64,000 bases of DNA from an uncultured Erythrobacter sp. (GTDB lineage Bacteria > Pseudomonadota > Alphaproteobacteria > Sphingomonadales > Sphingomonadaceae). The translations under genes and the position numbers were made by a program. Below, piece by piece: positions 53,641 to 64,000 of the stretch; the stretch's first letter is position 1, and each line of letters starts with the position of its first letter. The DNA lies in the NCBI GenBank assembly GCA_947494705.1, contig CANLVN010000002.1:1-64000 (forward strand), read 5' to 3'. A model generated the notes under the pieces. That model worked only from the letters and a program-made list of their open reading frames with translations. It did no database searches and was not told the origin of the DNA.

Positions 53641-56129
53641 TCGAGCCTCCGCTTTGTCGTCTTGGCCCGTGTCTCTTCGTCGGCGAGGAAATAGCGCTTG
53701 CCGACCGCGTCGGAGAGCTGCGCCAGATCGTCGCGCAAGTCCGAAACCGTTTTAGGCGTGATGGCCTGCGCATCGAGCGCATCGAGCCGGGCTGAGATGG
53801 CCCGCGCCTGTCGCAGCGAAGGCTCGGGCATACCGGTGTCCTGCGTCCCGGGGAGTGCTTCGAGATGCTCCGCAATCCGCCGCATCTGGTAGGCGAGTCC
53901 GCGCGGCTGGGCGGGGTCGAGCAGCGCCATGTCGAAGACCGGCGCGATATAGGGCATCGTCAGGTACCGCGTGCGGTAAAGCGCCTGTCCGTCGATCAGG
54001 TCGAGCAGGGCAGACAGATCGTTGGCGCTCGCGCTGCCGGGCACCATGTTCTGAGCGGCCAGAAGCGTGACGAAGCCGCGCTCCAGCCGCTTTCCGATAT
54101 CGAGGAAGCGCCATGCCGGACCCCGGCTCATGCTGTCCGCAAACAGCGTCTGTAGCGCACAGCGGCGTTCGATGATGCGGTTGGCAGCCATCGCGATCGT
54201 GTCGATATCGCCGGGTATGAAATCGGGCGGCGGGCGCTGGATCAGCTTCCAGCTGTCGCGGGCCAGCCTGTCGCGAAGCAGCCGGGCGATTGCCTGTTCG
54301 CGATCCGCAAGCGCACTCAAGCTCCCTGCTTGCTCGCCACTCAGCGCCTCACCGACGAGCTGCACGACCGGCACGTCCTTGCTCTTGGCGGGGACCGAGC
54401 CCATCGCTCGCAGCAGGTCGGCAAGCCGGGTGACCGTGGTCGTGCTTTGCGAGTTCGGTCCGGATGTCGTCACCTGCTCGACAAGAGTGCGCACGATCCG
54501 CGCGGTCTGGTGCGCGCGTTCGGTATAGCGGCCCAGCCAGAACAAATTGTCCGCCGCCTGGCTCGATAGCAGCCCCTGAGCGCGCCGGATCGCGAGCTTT
54601 TCCGGCTTGAGCATCTGCGCGGGTACCTTTGGCGCGACCGGATCGACCACGCACAGGTCTGTCGAAATGTCGCCCATTCCCATCAGCGATGTACGCAGGT
54701 CGCCATGCTGCGAGACTCGCGCAAAACCGCCCTGCAACACGGTCCATTCGCCCTCTTCGTCGCGCGCAAGGAAAGCGCGCAGCGTGAAACCGCGCGGCTC
54801 GAACCGGCCATTGGCAAGCACTGGCGTGGTCGAGAGATTGACGATCTCCTGACCGCAATAATCCATCGGACGGCGCGCCATGCCGCCTTCGATTGTCGTG
54901 CGTTCTGTCTGGGTGAGGCCAGCGCCTGCGCGCGTGTGCCCGTCGGGTAGGCCGGCAACCGGGCGACGAAAGGCCGAACTGACAACCATCCGATCGAGGT
55001 TCGCGAGCACGTGGGTCCGCTCGTTCTCCCCGCCGCACCACCATGTCGCAGCATTGGGCAGCTTGAGCGGTTCGCCGAGCAACGAACGCGCGAGGCGCGG
55101 CAGGAAGGCTGGCATGGCACGGCTTTCGACCACCCCTGCTCCCGGCCAGTTCGCAACCACGAGGCTATTGGCCGCGGCTGCCATCAGGTTGGAGACGCCG
55201 ATACGCGAGCGCGCATCGAAATTGAGCGGATCGAGATCGCGCGTCCCGATCCAGCGCCAGACTGCGTCGATCCGCTTCAATCCGGCAATGGTGCGCACGA
55301 ACAATTCGCGATCGCGCACGGTCAGGTCCCGCCCCTCGACCAGCGCAAATCCCAGATGCCGGGCGAGAAGCGCCTGTTCGGGATAGGACTGGCTGAACCG
55401 CCCCGGCGTCAGCAGCGCGATGCGTGGATCGGGGCGGCGGCAATCGGTGGCAAGCCCCTGACGAAAGGCATCGAAGAACCCGCTTTGCTGGCGCACACCG
55501 ACCGAGGCAAGCAGCCCGCCGGTCGCGCGCCCGATCGCAAGCCGGTTCTCGATTGCGTAGCCGATACCGACCGGAAAGCGCACCCGGTCCGACAGCACCC
55601 GCCATTCGCCGGTCGGCCCGCGCGCCAGATCGACCGCGTAGACATGGAGGTAATGCCCGCCCGGAGGCTCCATCCCTACAAGCCGCCGTGCAAAATGGGT
55701 GCTGCCCGATACGACCGGCGCGGGCAGGTGCCCTTCGCGCACGAGGCTCTGCGTGCCGTAGATGTCCGCGATCACGCGTTCGAGCAGGTCTGCGCGCTGA
55801 ACCAGCCCGGTGGAAATCTCCTCCCATTCATCCGAACCCATGAAGATCGGCATGGGGTTGAGCGGCCAGGGGCGCTCGTTCTCGTCCCCGGTCAGCCGGA
55901 AAGCCAGCCCGAGGTCCTCGACATGGCTGTCGAGTTGTGGCTGAAGTGCGGCAAGGTCGCCGTTCGCCTGTCGCGCCAGCCCTGCGGCATAGGCGCGCCA
56001 CACATGACGGCCGGCTTCGCCGGCGCTGGCAAACAGGTCCGCACTCGCATCGGGCGGCGCATAATAGGCGAGCGGATCGGTGCCCGGATCGGGGCCGAAC
56101 AAGTCCGATGCGGCGCCTTTCGAACTCAT
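53637..56129 (-). CDS. circularly permuted ATP-grasp (type 2) fused to an alpha-E domain
   Basis: In 830 residues, ~1-490 form a CP-ATP-grasp domain ([80 protein letters not shown]). Residues ~515-825 are the all-helical alpha-E/DUF403 domain ([39 protein letters not shown]). In many genomes the two are separate genes; here they are one polypeptide. The ATP-grasp part should form amide bonds using ATP. The 4-bp overlaps with both transglutaminase genes make one operon. Confidence 0.92.
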   Translation of the reverse strand: MSSKGAASDLFGPDPGTDPLAYYAPPDASADLFASAGEAGRHVWRAYAAGLARQANGDLAALQPQLDSHVEDLGLAFRLTGDENERPWPLNPMPIFMGSDEWEEISTGLVQRADLLERVIADIYGTQSLVREGHLPAPVVSGSTHFARRLVGMEPPGGHYLHVYAVDLARGPTGEWRVLSDRVRFPVGIGYAIENRLAIGRATGGLLASVGVRQQSGFFDAFRQGLATDCRRPDPRIALLTPGRFSQSYPEQALLARHLGFALVEGRDLTVRDRELFVRTIAGLKRIDAVWRWIGTRDLDPLNFDARSRIGVSNLMAAAANSLVVANWPGAGVVESRAMPAFLPRLARSLLGEPLKLPNAATWWCGGENERTHVLANLDRMVVSSAFRRPVAGLPDGHTRAGAGLTQTERTTIEGGMARRPMDYCGQEIVNLSTTPVLANGRFEPRGFTLRAFLARDEEGEWTVLQGGFARVSQHGDLRTSLMGMGDISTDLCVVDPVAPKVPAQMLKPEKLAIRRAQGLLSSQAADNLFWLGRYTERAHQTARIVRTLVEQVTTSGPNSQSTTTVTRLADLLRAMGSVPAKSKDVPVVQLVGEALSGEQAGSLSALADREQAIARLLRDRLARDSWKLIQRPPPDFIPGDIDTIAMAANRIIERRCALQTLFADSMSRGPAWRFLDIGKRLERGFVTLLAAQNMVPGSASANDLSALLDLIDGQALYRTRYLTMPYIAPVFDMALLDPAQPRGLAYQMRRIAEHLEALPGTQDTGMPEPSLRQARAISARLDALDAQAITPKTVSDLRDDLAQLSDAVGKRYFLADEETRAKTTKRRLE

Positions 56130-59100
56130 TGCGTGCGCGCGGGCCTCCTGAGATCCAGCGTCATCGGAAACTCGCCACGATCCTCGCTTGCCGGGATATG
56201 AGTCTCACCCGGTGTATGTCCATGCTCCTGGAAGCGCGCCTTGCGCCGCGCTTCGGCTTCGAAATTGTTGATCGGTGGATCGTCGTAATTTCGTCCGCCC
56301 GGATGCGCGACGTGATAGACGCAGCCGCCCAGCGAGCGATTGTTCCAGGTGTCGAACACATCGAAGGTCAGCGGGGCGTCGGCGTCGAGCAGCGGGTGCA
56401 GGCAGGTCGAGGGCGTCCATGCCTTGTAGCGCACGCCGCCGACCGCCTCGCCCGGTTTGCCCGTTGGCGTCATCGGCACGCGGCGACCGTTGCAGCCGAT
56501 CACGTGGCGTCCCGGTGTGAGGCCACTGGCACGCACCTGCAGCCGCTCGGTAGAGCTGTCGACATAGCGCACCGTCCCTCCGATTGCGCCGGTTTCGCCC
56601 AGCACATTCCACGGTTCGAGCGCGTGCGAGATCTCCAGCTCCACTCCGCCCGCTTCGACGGTGCCGTGGACCGGGAAGCGGAACTGGTTCTGCGCTTCGA
56701 ACCAGTCGGGATCGAAATCATAGCCCGCGCGGCGCAGGTCGGAGAGAACTTCGAGAAAGTCGTTCCAGCAGAAATGCGGCAGCAGGAACCGGTCGTGCAA
56801 CGTCGTTCCCCATCGCACCAGCGGTCCATCCTGCGGCTCGCGCCAGAACCACGCGAGAAGCGCGCGCAGCAGCAATTGCGCGGCGACGCTCATGCGCGCG
56901 TCAGGCGGCATCTCGAAGCCGCGAAACTCGACGAGACCCAGCCGCCCGGTTGGTCCATCCGGCGAATAGAGCTTGTCGATGCAAATCTCGGAGCGGTGCG
57001 TGTTGCCGGTCACGTCGACCAGCAGGTTGCGGAACAACAGGTCGACGATCCAAGGAAACTTGGGCGGCTCGCCAGGTGGCGGCACTTGCGCCAGAGCGAT
57101 TTCGAGCTCGTAAAGGCTGTCATGCCGCGCCTCGTCGAAGCGCGGTGCCTGGCTGGTTGGCCCGATGAACAGGCCCGAGAACAGGTAGCTTAGCGAGGGG
57201 TGACGCTGCCAGTAGAGCACGAAACTCTTGAGCAGGTCCGGGCGACGGATAAAGGCGCTTTCGGTAAAGCTGGCCCCGCCCATCACGAGGTGGTTGCCTC
57301 CACCCGTGCCGACCGAGCGGCCATCGACCATGAACTTGTCCGCCGTCAGCCCGCATTCGCGCGACGCGTCGTAGAGCCGCGTCGTGACATCGACCAATTC
57401 GTCGAAGCTGGCGGTGGGATGGATGTTGACTTCGATCACGCCGGGATCGGGTGTGACCTTCAGTACATTGATCCGAGGGTCGGGCGGCGGCGAATACCCC
57501 TCGATCCGAACCGGCATGTTCTGTTCTTTGGCGACCGCTTCGATCTCGGCAACCAGTTCGAGAAAGTCCTCGATCTCCTCGACAGGAGGGATGAAGACAG
57601 AAAGATAGGTGCCCTTTGGCTCGACAGTCAGCGCAGTGCGGACCGCGCCCTCGATGATTTCCTGTTCGACGATGTCCTGCCGATTGTCCGCCCCCTGTTC
57701 CACGCGTTCGTGGCGTTGTTCGCCCGAAGCTGGCGCGCGCTGTTCATGGCTTTGCTGACCGGCACGCGCGCGCTGCTCGCGATAATCGGCGAGCGGGGCC
57801 TGCGGATCGGTTTCGACGCGCGGATGGATGTAGGGATAGTCGCTCTTCTCGACATGCGGCAGCGAACCCAGTGGCAGGCGATAGCCGAGCGAGCTGTCAC
57901 CCGGCACCGCGAACAGCGCCCCGCGCCGCAACCTCCACTGCTCGCTTTTCCAGCGCGCGGGGTCTTTCTCCTGCTTGGTATTCCAGCGCTGGATCGGAAG
58001 CACGTAACCAACCGGCGTGGTCAGGCCGCGCGCAAAGGTCTGAACAATCCGCTGGCGTTCCTCGGGATCCTCGATCTTGGGGTCGAAGGGAGTGACGTTG
58101 ACCGGCAGTTCGCCTTCGCGCTCTATCCACTTCTCGGAATCTTCGTAGACCGGATGGACGTAGTCGGTTTCGAGACCCAAATTGTCGGCCGCCGCGTTGA
58201 GGAAAGCCGAAGCCTGCTCGGGCCCGACTGGTGTTTCGTCCTCTTCGTCGGGATCGCGGGCGATCAGCTCTGGGCTCGACCAAAGCGGCGTTCCGTCCTT
58301 GCGCCAGTAGAGCGAATAGCCCCAGCGCGGCAGGCTCTCGCCTGGATACCACTTGCCCTGCCCGTGATGCAGGAGCGCGCCGGGCGCGAAGGCCTCGCCC
58401 AGTTTGCGGATCAGCTTGTCCGCATAGCGCGCCTTGGTGGGGCCTACCGCTTCGGAATTCCATTCGGGCGCGTCGCCCGCATTCTCGACCACGAAGGTCG
58501 GTTCGCCGCCCATGGTGAGGCGCACGTCCTGTTCGGTCAGATCTTCATCGACCCGTTTGCCAAGGTCCAGCAGCGCTTCCCAGCGGTCCTCGGTGAACGG
58601 CTTGGTAATCCGCACCGCTTCCTTCACCCGGTCGACGCGCATGGCGAAATTGAAATCGACCTCGGCGGGTTCGGCCATGCCTTCTATCGGTGCGGCGGAT
58701 CGGTAATGCGGCGCGGCACATAGAGGGATATGTCCCTCGCCCGCGAACATCCCCGATGTCGCATCGAGCGCGACCCAGCCCGCGCCTGGGACGAAGGCCT
58801 CGGCCCAGGCATGCAGGTCGACCACGTCTTCGCTTACGCCCTTGGGCCCTTCGACCGGGTCGACATCGGCGACAAGCTGAATCGAATATCCAGAGACGAA
58901 CCGCGCGGCGAAGCCCAGTCGTCTCAGCAACTGCACCAGCAGCCACGCCGAATCCCGGCACGATCCGCGTCCTTCTTCCAGCGTCTGTTCAGGAGTCTGC
59001 ACCCCCGTTTCCATGCGGATCACATAGTCGATCCGTTGTTCGAGCGCGCGATTGACCTCGACCAGAAAGTCGATTGTGCGACCCTGGTGGCCTGCATGCT

Positions 59101-59494
59101 GGGCGACCAGTTCCTCGAAAAGCGGCCCCTGCGGTTCGCAATCGAAATAGGCGGCGAGGTCGGACTGAAGCTTGTCGTCGTAGGTGAACGGATAACCCTC
59201 CGCAGCCTCCTCGACGAAGAAGTCGAACGGGTTGATGACCGTCATATCGGCGATCAGGTCGACCTCGATGCGCAGCTCGCTTACCGGCTCGGGAAAAACG
59301 ACCCGCGCAAGCCAGTTGCCATGCGGGTCCTGCTGCCAATTGATGAAATGGCCTTCGGGTTCGATCTTGAGCGAATAGTTCGGAACGGCGGTGCGCGTAT
59401 GCGGCGCCGGTCGCAGCCGGATCACCTGCGCCCCCAGCTTGATGGGTCGCGAATAGCGGTAATGGGTGAGGTGGTTCAGCGCAGCACGTATCAT
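56126..59494 (-). CDS. large transglutaminase-like protein with DUF2126 C-terminal region
   Basis: ATG 59494 ([20 protein letters not shown]) gives 1122 residues. Residues ~1-290 form a transglutaminase domain with Cys in [20 protein letters not shown], His in [20 protein letters not shown] and Asp in [20 protein letters not shown]. The remaining ~800 residues match DUF2126: [59 protein letters not shown] and [20 protein letters not shown]. The DUF2126 part resembles glutamine-synthetase-type amidoligases. It is the first gene of the operon. Confidence 0.92.
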   Translation of the reverse strand: MIRAALNHLTHYRYSRPIKLGAQVIRLRPAPHTRTAVPNYSLKIEPEGHFINWQQDPHGNWLARVVFPEPVSELRIEVDLIADMTVINPFDFFVEEAAEGYPFTYDDKLQSDLAAYFDCEPQGPLFEELVAQHAGHQGRTIDFLVEVNRALEQRIDYVIRMETGVQTPEQTLEEGRGSCRDSAWLLVQLLRRLGFAARFVSGYSIQLVADVDPVEGPKGVSEDVVDLHAWAEAFVPGAGWVALDATSGMFAGEGHIPLCAAPHYRSAAPIEGMAEPAEVDFNFAMRVDRVKEAVRITKPFTEDRWEALLDLGKRVDEDLTEQDVRLTMGGEPTFVVENAGDAPEWNSEAVGPTKARYADKLIRKLGEAFAPGALLHHGQGKWYPGESLPRWGYSLYWRKDGTPLWSSPELIARDPDEEDETPVGPEQASAFLNAAADNLGLETDYVHPVYEDSEKWIEREGELPVNVTPFDPKIEDPEERQRIVQTFARGLTTPVGYVLPIQRWNTKQEKDPARWKSEQWRLRRGALFAVPGDSSLGYRLPLGSLPHVEKSDYPYIHPRVETDPQAPLADYREQRARAGQQSHEQRAPASGEQRHERVEQGADNRQDIVEQEIIEGAVRTALTVEPKGTYLSVFIPPVEEIEDFLELVAEIEAVAKEQNMPVRIEGYSPPPDPRINVLKVTPDPGVIEVNIHPTASFDELVDVTTRLYDASRECGLTADKFMVDGRSVGTGGGNHLVMGGASFTESAFIRRPDLLKSFVLYWQRHPSLSYLFSGLFIGPTSQAPRFDEARHDSLYELEIALAQVPPPGEPPKFPWIVDLLFRNLLVDVTGNTHRSEICIDKLYSPDGPTGRLGLVEFRGFEMPPDARMSVAAQLLLRALLAWFWREPQDGPLVRWGTTLHDRFLLPHFCWNDFLEVLSDLRRAGYDFDPDWFEAQNQFRFPVHGTVEAGGVELEISHALEPWNVLGETGAIGGTVRYVDSSTERLQVRASGLTPGRHVIGCNGRRVPMTPTGKPGEAVGGVRYKAWTPSTCLHPLLDADAPLTFDVFDTWNNRSLGGCVYHVAHPGGRNYDDPPINNFEAEARRKARFQEHGHTPGETHIPASEDRGEFPMTLDLRRPARTQ

Positions 59495-59641
59495 GCGCGC
59501 GAGTAGAGGCGGTGGTACACTCCTTTGCAACACGAAATGTCACTGCACCCAACCACGGTGTGCATCCATACAATCGCATCACCTGCCACCCTGCTACCTT
59601 TGCAACTGTTCCAGAGATGGAGTTTGTTGGGAGGCAAGCGC

Positions 59642-60670
59642 ATGAAACGAATTGTCATTTGCTGCGACGGAACCTGGCAAAGCCTGGAGGCGGACTGGCC
59701 GACCAATGTCCAGAGGGTCGCCCAATTCGTCAAACGCTCCTCCGACGATGGCACTTCCCAGGTGCTGTATTACGATGCCGGCGTAGGCTTGCGCAACGCG
59801 ATCGACAGGATTGCCGGCGGCGCATTCGGAGCAGGGCTGGATGACGAGATCATGGAGGCTTACCGCTTCCTCAGCCTCAATTACGAACCGGGCGACGAAC
59901 TCTATCTGTTCGGTTTCAGCCGCGGAGCCTACACCGTCCGTTCGCTGGCCGGGCTGATATATTCCTGCGGGATCGTGTGTCGCACCAAGCTGCGATCGAT
60001 CCCCTATGCGATGACCCTCTACCGCGATCGGGAAATCCGGCCTTCAGACGACGAATGCGTCAATTTTCGCACCACCAATTCGCTGCTTGACGGCGACAGT
60101 CGCCCGCTGATCACGTTTCTCGGGTGTTGGGATACGGTTGGCGCGCTCGGTGTTCCGGCGCAGATACCATTGCTGCCAATCGACGACTGGCTTGGTGCGC
60201 GGTACGAGTTTCACGACACCGACCTGGGATCGCATATTCTCAATGCGCGACATGCCGTGGCTATTGACGAGCAACGCAAGGTCTTTGACGTCACGCCCAT
60301 GTGCCCGCCCCGCGATCCTGCGCCCGGTCATTCGCTCCAGCAATTGTGGTTCCCCGGCGATCATGGGTGTGTTGGCGGCGGTGTCCGGGCGGTGCGCGAG
60401 CTGTCCGACGGACCGCTTTTGTGGATGATCGGCGAAGCGGAGAAAGTGGGGCTGGAGTTCGAACAGGACCAGAAAGAGAGCTTCACCAGGCTTGACCCGC
60501 TGATCGAGTTTCATGACCGGACGGGCGTGCTCTACGAACTTACCGGCCAGGCCATCGATCGCGCCGGGCCAGCTTCGATAGATGAGGTGTCGACCGACGC
60601 CCACAAACGCTGGACCGCGCTGGCCGAGTACAGACCCCTGACTATCGGTGCGGTAATGCCGCCGAAGTAG
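59642..60670 (+). CDS. DUF2235 (T6SS phospholipase-like) alpha/beta-hydrolase family protein
   Basis: ATG 59642 is preceded by GGGAGG at seven bases. The 342-residue protein opens MKRIVICCDGTWQSLEADWP, with VLYYDAGVGLRNAIDRIAGG, the nucleophile elbow YLFGFSRGAYTVRSLAGLIY (Gly-x-Ser-x-Gly) and QLWFPGDHGCVGGG with the acid/His region. DUF2235 proteins are predicted lipases or esterases, some delivered by type VI secretion, but no secretion genes are present here. There is no signal peptide. It stands alone between the divergent transglutaminase operon and the formaldehyde genes. Confidence 0.9.
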   Translation: MKRIVICCDGTWQSLEADWPTNVQRVAQFVKRSSDDGTSQVLYYDAGVGLRNAIDRIAGGAFGAGLDDEIMEAYRFLSLNYEPGDELYLFGFSRGAYTVRSLAGLIYSCGIVCRTKLRSIPYAMTLYRDREIRPSDDECVNFRTTNSLLDGDSRPLITFLGCWDTVGALGVPAQIPLLPIDDWLGARYEFHDTDLGSHILNARHAVAIDEQRKVFDVTPMCPPRDPAPGHSLQQLWFPGDHGCVGGGVRAVRELSDGPLLWMIGEAEKVGLEFEQDQKESFTRLDPLIEFHDRTGVLYELTGQAIDRAGPASIDEVSTDAHKRWTALAEYRPLTIGAVMPPK

Positions 60671-60722
60671 ACATAGGTCTGTGCTGTGCTAGCAGCGGGA
60701 AAAATTCAGGAGACCCAGACCT

Positions 60723-61829
60723 ATGAAAACCCGCGCCGCCGTTGCCTTCGAAGCCAAGAAACCGCTTGAGATCGTTGAACTCGACCTCGAGGGCCCGAAA
60801 GCGGGCGAAGTGCTGGTCGAAGTGATGGCTACCGGCATCTGCCACACCGACGCCTACACGCTCGACGGGCTGGACAGCGAGGGGATATTCCCCAGCGTTC
60901 TCGGCCATGAAGGCGCCGGTATCGTACGAGAAGTCGGCCCCGGCGTTACTTCGGTTGCGCCCGACGACCACGTCATTCCGCTCTACACGCCCGAATGCCG
61001 TCAGTGCAAAATGTGCCTGTCGGGGAAGACCAATTTGTGCAGCGCAATCCGTTCGACGCAGGGCCAGGGCCTCATGCCCGACGGCACCAGCCGCATGAGC
61101 TACAAGGGCGAGACGATCTACCACTACATGGGCTGCTCGACCTTCTCGAACTTCATCGTCCTCCCCGAAATCGCGGTCGCCAAGATCCGCACCGACGCGC
61201 CGTTCGAGACCTCCTGCTATGTCGGCTGCGGCGTGACCACCGGGGTTGGCGCCGTGGTGAATACCGCCAAGGTTCAGCCGGGCGACAATGTCGTGGTCTT
61301 CGGGCTCGGCGGGATCGGATTGAACGTCATTCAGGGCGCAAAGATGGCCGGCGCGGACAGGATCGTCGGCGTCGACATCAACTCCGAGAAGCGCGAATGG
61401 GGCGAGAAGTTCGGCATGACCGACTTCGTCAATCCGAAAGAAACCAGCGATGTGGTCGCACACCTCGTCGAGATGCTCGACGGCGGGGCGGACTATTCCT
61501 TCGACTGCACGGGCAACACCGATGTGATGCGCGATGCGCTGGAATGCTGTCACAAGGGCTGGGGCACCTCGATCATTATTGGCGTTGCCGAGGCGGGCAA
61601 GGAAATCTCGACGCGGCCTTTCCAGCTCGTGACGGGCCGCAACTGGCGCGGCACTGCGTTCGGCGGGGCCAAGGGTCGCACCGACGTTCCCAAGATCGTC
61701 GACTGGTACATGAACGGCAAGATCGCCATCGACCCGATGATCACCCACACGCTGACGCTGGAGGAGATAAACAAGGGCTTCGACCTGATGCATTCGGGCG
61801 AAAGCATCCGCAGCGTGGTGGTCTATTGA
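60723..61829 (+). CDS. S-(hydroxymethyl)glutathione dehydrogenase / class III alcohol dehydrogenase
   Basis: The 368-residue enzyme has the catalytic zinc ligands in [19 protein letters not shown] and [12 protein letters not shown] and structural zinc Cys residues in [39 protein letters not shown] follows, and the NAD motif [19 protein letters not shown]. It oxidises the formaldehyde-glutathione adduct to S-formylglutathione. An AGGAG site precedes the ATG. Its stop overlaps the ATG of the hydrolase gene, which completes the pathway to formate. Confidence 0.95.
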   Translation: MKTRAAVAFEAKKPLEIVELDLEGPKAGEVLVEVMATGICHTDAYTLDGLDSEGIFPSVLGHEGAGIVREVGPGVTSVAPDDHVIPLYTPECRQCKMCLSGKTNLCSAIRSTQGQGLMPDGTSRMSYKGETIYHYMGCSTFSNFIVLPEIAVAKIRTDAPFETSCYVGCGVTTGVGAVVNTAKVQPGDNVVVFGLGGIGLNVIQGAKMAGADRIVGVDINSEKREWGEKFGMTDFVNPKETSDVVAHLVEMLDGGADYSFDCTGNTDVMRDALECCHKGWGTSIIIGVAEAGKEISTRPFQLVTGRNWRGTAFGGAKGRTDVPKIVDWYMNGKIAIDPMITHTLTLEEINKGFDLMHSGESIRSVVVY

Positions 61830-62662
61830 TGCAGACCGTCTCCGAAACCCGCAGCCATGGCGGCACTCAAGGCGTATACTCGCACACCAGCACCGCCACG
61901 GGCACCGACATGACCTTCGCGGTCTTCGTGCCTGACCATGAGCCGGGCGCGAAGCTGCCGGTCCTGACCTATCTGTCAGGGCTGACCTGCACTCATGCCA
62001 ATGTCATGGAGAAGGGCGAATACCGCGCGGCTTGCGCCGAGCATGGCATCGTCTTCGTGGCCCCCGACACCTCTCCGCGCGGCGACAATGTGCCGGATGC
62101 CGACGAATACGATTTCGGCAAGGGCGCAGGCTTCTATGTCGATGCGACGCGCGAGCCGTGGTCGAAACATTACCAGATGCGCTCCTATGTCGAAGATGAG
62201 CTTCCCGCACTCATCGCGGAGCAATTCCCGGTCGACATGGCGCGGCAATCGATCATCGGCCATTCGATGGGTGGCCACGGTGCGCTGACCGTGGGATTGC
62301 GCAATCCCGACCGTTTCCGCTCGATCAGCGCATTCTCACCGATCGTCGCGCCGGGCGAGGTGCCGTGGGGCGAGAAGGCGCTGGGCCGCTATCTTGGTGA
62401 CGACCGCGCAAGCTGGCGCGAATATGATGCGGTGGCCCTGATTGAGGACGGCGCGCAATGCCGCGCGCTCTTGGTCGACCAGGGGACGGCTGACAATTTC
62501 CTCGAAGAGCAGTTGCAGACGCATCGGCTCGTGGAGGCCTGCCAGGCGGCAGGCATCGCCGCCGATATCCGCATGCAGGAGGGGTACGACCACTCCTATT
62601 TATTCATCTCGACCTTCATGGCCGAGCATGTCGCCTGGCACGCCCGTCACCTCCGGGCGTAG
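61829..62662 (+). CDS. fghA: S-formylglutathione hydrolase
   Basis: The ATG overlaps the dehydrogenase TGA. The 277-residue esterase-D-type protein shows LPVLTYLSGLTCTHANVMEK, FVAPDTSPRGDNVPDADEYD, the nucleophile elbow SIIGHSMGGHGALTVGLR, the acid in LLVDQGTADNFL and His in EGYDHSYLFISTFM. It releases formate and glutathione. Its stop lies 18 bp from the end of the convergent TetR gene. Confidence 0.95.
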   Translation: MQTVSETRSHGGTQGVYSHTSTATGTDMTFAVFVPDHEPGAKLPVLTYLSGLTCTHANVMEKGEYRAACAEHGIVFVAPDTSPRGDNVPDADEYDFGKGAGFYVDATREPWSKHYQMRSYVEDELPALIAEQFPVDMARQSIIGHSMGGHGALTVGLRNPDRFRSISAFSPIVAPGEVPWGEKALGRYLGDDRASWREYDAVALIEDGAQCRALLVDQGTADNFLEEQLQTHRLVEACQAAGIAADIRMQEGYDHSYLFISTFMAEHVAWHARHLRA

Positions 62663-62680
62663 CGCACGCTTCTTCCGCGA

Positions 62681-63304
62681 CTACTCGCTCGCGCCGAGAA
62701 TGCGGCGGATCTGCGCGCGCAGCTCGCCGGGATAGGCCGCCTCGATCCGCTCGTATTCCGCTTCTCCATAAAAGCGCAGCAGCACGGATTTCGAGGCGGT
62801 GAAGAACTCGATCGCGCTCACCAGCTGGAATACGCAGGCGATCTTTTCCGCTTCACTGCGCTCTTTCCAGCTTTCGATCTGGCTCAGCCGGTCGACCATG
62901 CCCTGAAGCCAGTTCTTGTGATGCCATTCATCCGCCGGAGCGTTGCGCCTCTGGTCGTCCAGCACTTCGCGCATCAGCACTCTCGAACCCACCGGGTTCG
63001 CCTGCGCTGCGGCATAGACACCCAGGATCGTGTCCTCGAACTGCTGTTCGGGGGTCGAGGCGGGATCGTGGCTGGCGCGCATCGCCTCCAATGTACGCAC
63101 CGCAATGTCGCGCAGCACTTCTGCGTACAGGTCTTCCTTGCGCTTGAAGTGGTAGAGCAGCGCCTGCTTGGTCAAGCCGACTTCACCAGCGATCAGCGCA
63201 ATGCTGGCACCGTGAAAGCCGCGTTCGGCGAACTGGCGCTGAGCCGCCATAAGCAGCTTTTCGCGCGTGTCATCTTTGGGTTCGATCGGAGATTTCGCAG
63301 TCAT
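62681..63304 (-). CDS. TetR/AcrR family transcriptional regulator
   Basis: ATG 63304 (MTAKSPIEPKDDTREKLLMA) overlaps the stop of the flavin reductase gene. The 207-residue product has its helix-turn-helix at ~20-60 (RQFAERGFHGASIALIAGEV, then LTKQALLYHFKRKEDLY). The C-terminal domain contains ILGVYAAAQANPVGSRVLMR. It is co-transcribed with the reductase and convergent with the formaldehyde operon, so its targets are more likely on its own strand. Confidence 0.9.
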   Translation of the reverse strand: MTAKSPIEPKDDTREKLLMAAQRQFAERGFHGASIALIAGEVGLTKQALLYHFKRKEDLYAEVLRDIAVRTLEAMRASHDPASTPEQQFEDTILGVYAAAQANPVGSRVLMREVLDDQRRNAPADEWHHKNWLQGMVDRLSQIESWKERSEAEKIACVFQLVSAIEFFTASKSVLLRFYGEAEYERIEAAYPGELRAQIRRILGASE

Positions 63305-63816
63305 TGCGGGGCGATACTGCAAAACTCTCCCTGAAAAAAGGTTAGCGGTGAGGCATTTGCAGCATCGGCGTGCGCACGGCTTAGCCCTTCGACTTCACCG
63401 AGGATCAAGGTGTGGTCGCCCGCAGGGGTTATCGACCAATTCCGGCATTCAAAGTGGGCAAGCGATCCAGCCACGATCGGCAGTTCGCCCGCGCTGCGTT
63501 CGAAATCCTCGCCGAACCTGTGCATGCCGCCGCGCGTTGCGTAACGCAGTGCGAGATCGCCCTGTTCGGCTGCCAGTATGCTTACGGCGAAACGGCGCGC
63601 GTTGGCATAAAGGTCGAACTGGCTGGAATCGTTGTGCAGGCTCCAGCAGACCAGCATGGGATCGAGCGAGACCGAGACGAACGAATTGATGGTCATAGCC
63701 GCGAACCCGTTCGGCTCGGCATCGACTGCGACGATGCCGACCCCGGTGGTGAACAGGCCCATCGCCCTTCGGAACTCGTCGGTTCCGGGCGTCTCAGTAT
63801 TCTGGACGTCTGGCAA
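63301..63816 (-). CDS. flavin reductase family protein (RutF/HpaC type)
   Basis: I place the start at TTG 63816, six bases from GGAGG; an upstream TTG at 63831 is in frame. The 171-residue FMN-binding split-barrel protein carries EFRRAMGLFTTGVGIVAVDA, FAAMTINSFVSVSLDPMLVC, WSLHNDSSQFDLYANARRFA and LAHFECRNWSITPAGDHTLI. It would supply reduced flavin to a monooxygenase, whose gene is probably beyond the right edge. It overlaps the TetR gene by four bases. Confidence 0.9.
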   Translation of the reverse strand: MPDVQNTETPGTDEFRRAMGLFTTGVGIVAVDAEPNGFAAMTINSFVSVSLDPMLVCWSLHNDSSQFDLYANARRFAVSILAAEQGDLALRYATRGGMHRFGEDFERSAGELPIVAGSLAHFECRNWSITPAGDHTLILGEVEGLSRAHADAANASPLTFFQGEFCSIAPQ

Positions 63817-64000
63817 AAAAGGCCTCCGCAATGGGTCGTGGCGTGAGCAGGGCAGATGGGAAATCAGCGCGTGCGATCAACCCTGCGCCCGAAATTGTCA
63901 ATGGAGCCCATCGGCAGCGCGTCCAGCGGTCCCATTCGTCTTTGCGATTGCGAACAAACTGCCTAGAACGGTCGCAACGCGCAACGTGCGCAGGCCAGTG
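63794..64000 (-). other. right-edge stretch with a possible 3' end of another minus-strand gene
   Basis: A minus-strand frame is open from the window edge to a TGA at 63794-63796 (ending IARADFPSALLTPRPIAEAF then FARRPEY). It overlaps the start of the flavin reductase by about 20 bases. Codon use is not strongly biased and 68 open codons can occur by chance at this GC content, so this is only a candidate C-terminus. Confidence 0.2.

Noticed and set aside
57200..58723. 507-codon plus-strand ORF inside the DUF2126 gene
   Set aside because: Antisense to conserved DUF2126 sequence and without recognisable features.
1..64000. CRISPR arrays, rRNA genes, insertion sequences and complete prophage
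   Set aside because: No spaced direct repeats, no rRNA-like sequence, no transposase and no phage structural genes were seen on reading the window.

Overview
The window reads as chromosomal DNA of a GC-rich alphaproteobacterium. Sphingomonadales, most likely Erythrobacteraceae, is my inference. It rests on the gene set and order (ftsE-ftsX, hisC-tyrC next to metX-metW, hflK-hflC-Do protease, an SDHAF4-like gene, a CP-ATP-grasp/transglutaminase operon) and on protein style, not on a database search or a marker gene.

Left part, about 1-14.8 kb, is an accessory region with visibly lower GC than the rest. It holds the N-terminal part of a secreted RHS/YD-repeat protein, an exported YD-repeat plus Calx-beta protein, three uncharacterised genes, and a cluster that looks like a defence island. 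The cluster contains a NERD-domain ORF that stops where a P-loop would be expected, a helical C-terminal remnant, a transglutaminase-like protein with an MGEAKRR N-terminus, and a large STAND ATPase with an N-terminal Cap4-like nuclease and a C-terminal SEC-C zinc motif. It ends with a DUF3489 - DUF2924 - large serine recombinase cassette, coupled by overlapping codons, about 210 bp from a tRNA-Leu(GAG).

Middle part, about 15-43.7 kb, is compact core chromosome. In order it carries: a zinc-ribbon membrane protein; ftsE, ftsX, a YdcF-type protein and an acyltransferase; the convergent tyrC/hisC pair; metX-metW; a GST and msrB; a class A penicillin-binding protein closed by a strong bidirectional terminator; a Do-type periplasmic protease with hflC/hflK; an Mrp ATPase with a lone molybdopterin oxidoreductase; hemH; a cytochrome P450; an SDHAF4-like protein; an RsmB-type rRNA methyltransferase and a lipoprotein; msrA; an exported methyltransferase-like protein; a SIMPL lipoprotein; an N-carbamoylputrescine amidase; folK; and tRNA-Lys(TTT).

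Right part, about 43.9-64 kb: a TPR/SPINDLY O-GlcNAc transferase-like gene sits beside the tRNA-Lys. A complete tripartite RND efflux operon (adaptor, pump, outer-membrane channel) follows, divergent from a TetR regulator, with a perfect 8-4-8 palindrome between them. Next is a tightly overlapped operon of two transglutaminases and a CP-ATP-grasp/alpha-E fusion. A DUF2235 protein, the glutathione-dependent formaldehyde pathway (class III alcohol dehydrogenase and S-formylglutathione hydrolase) and a TetR/flavin-reductase pair close the window.

The most promising material for an undescribed system is the 6.2-11.8 kb cluster. Its domain assignments come from motif reading only and need profile searches.
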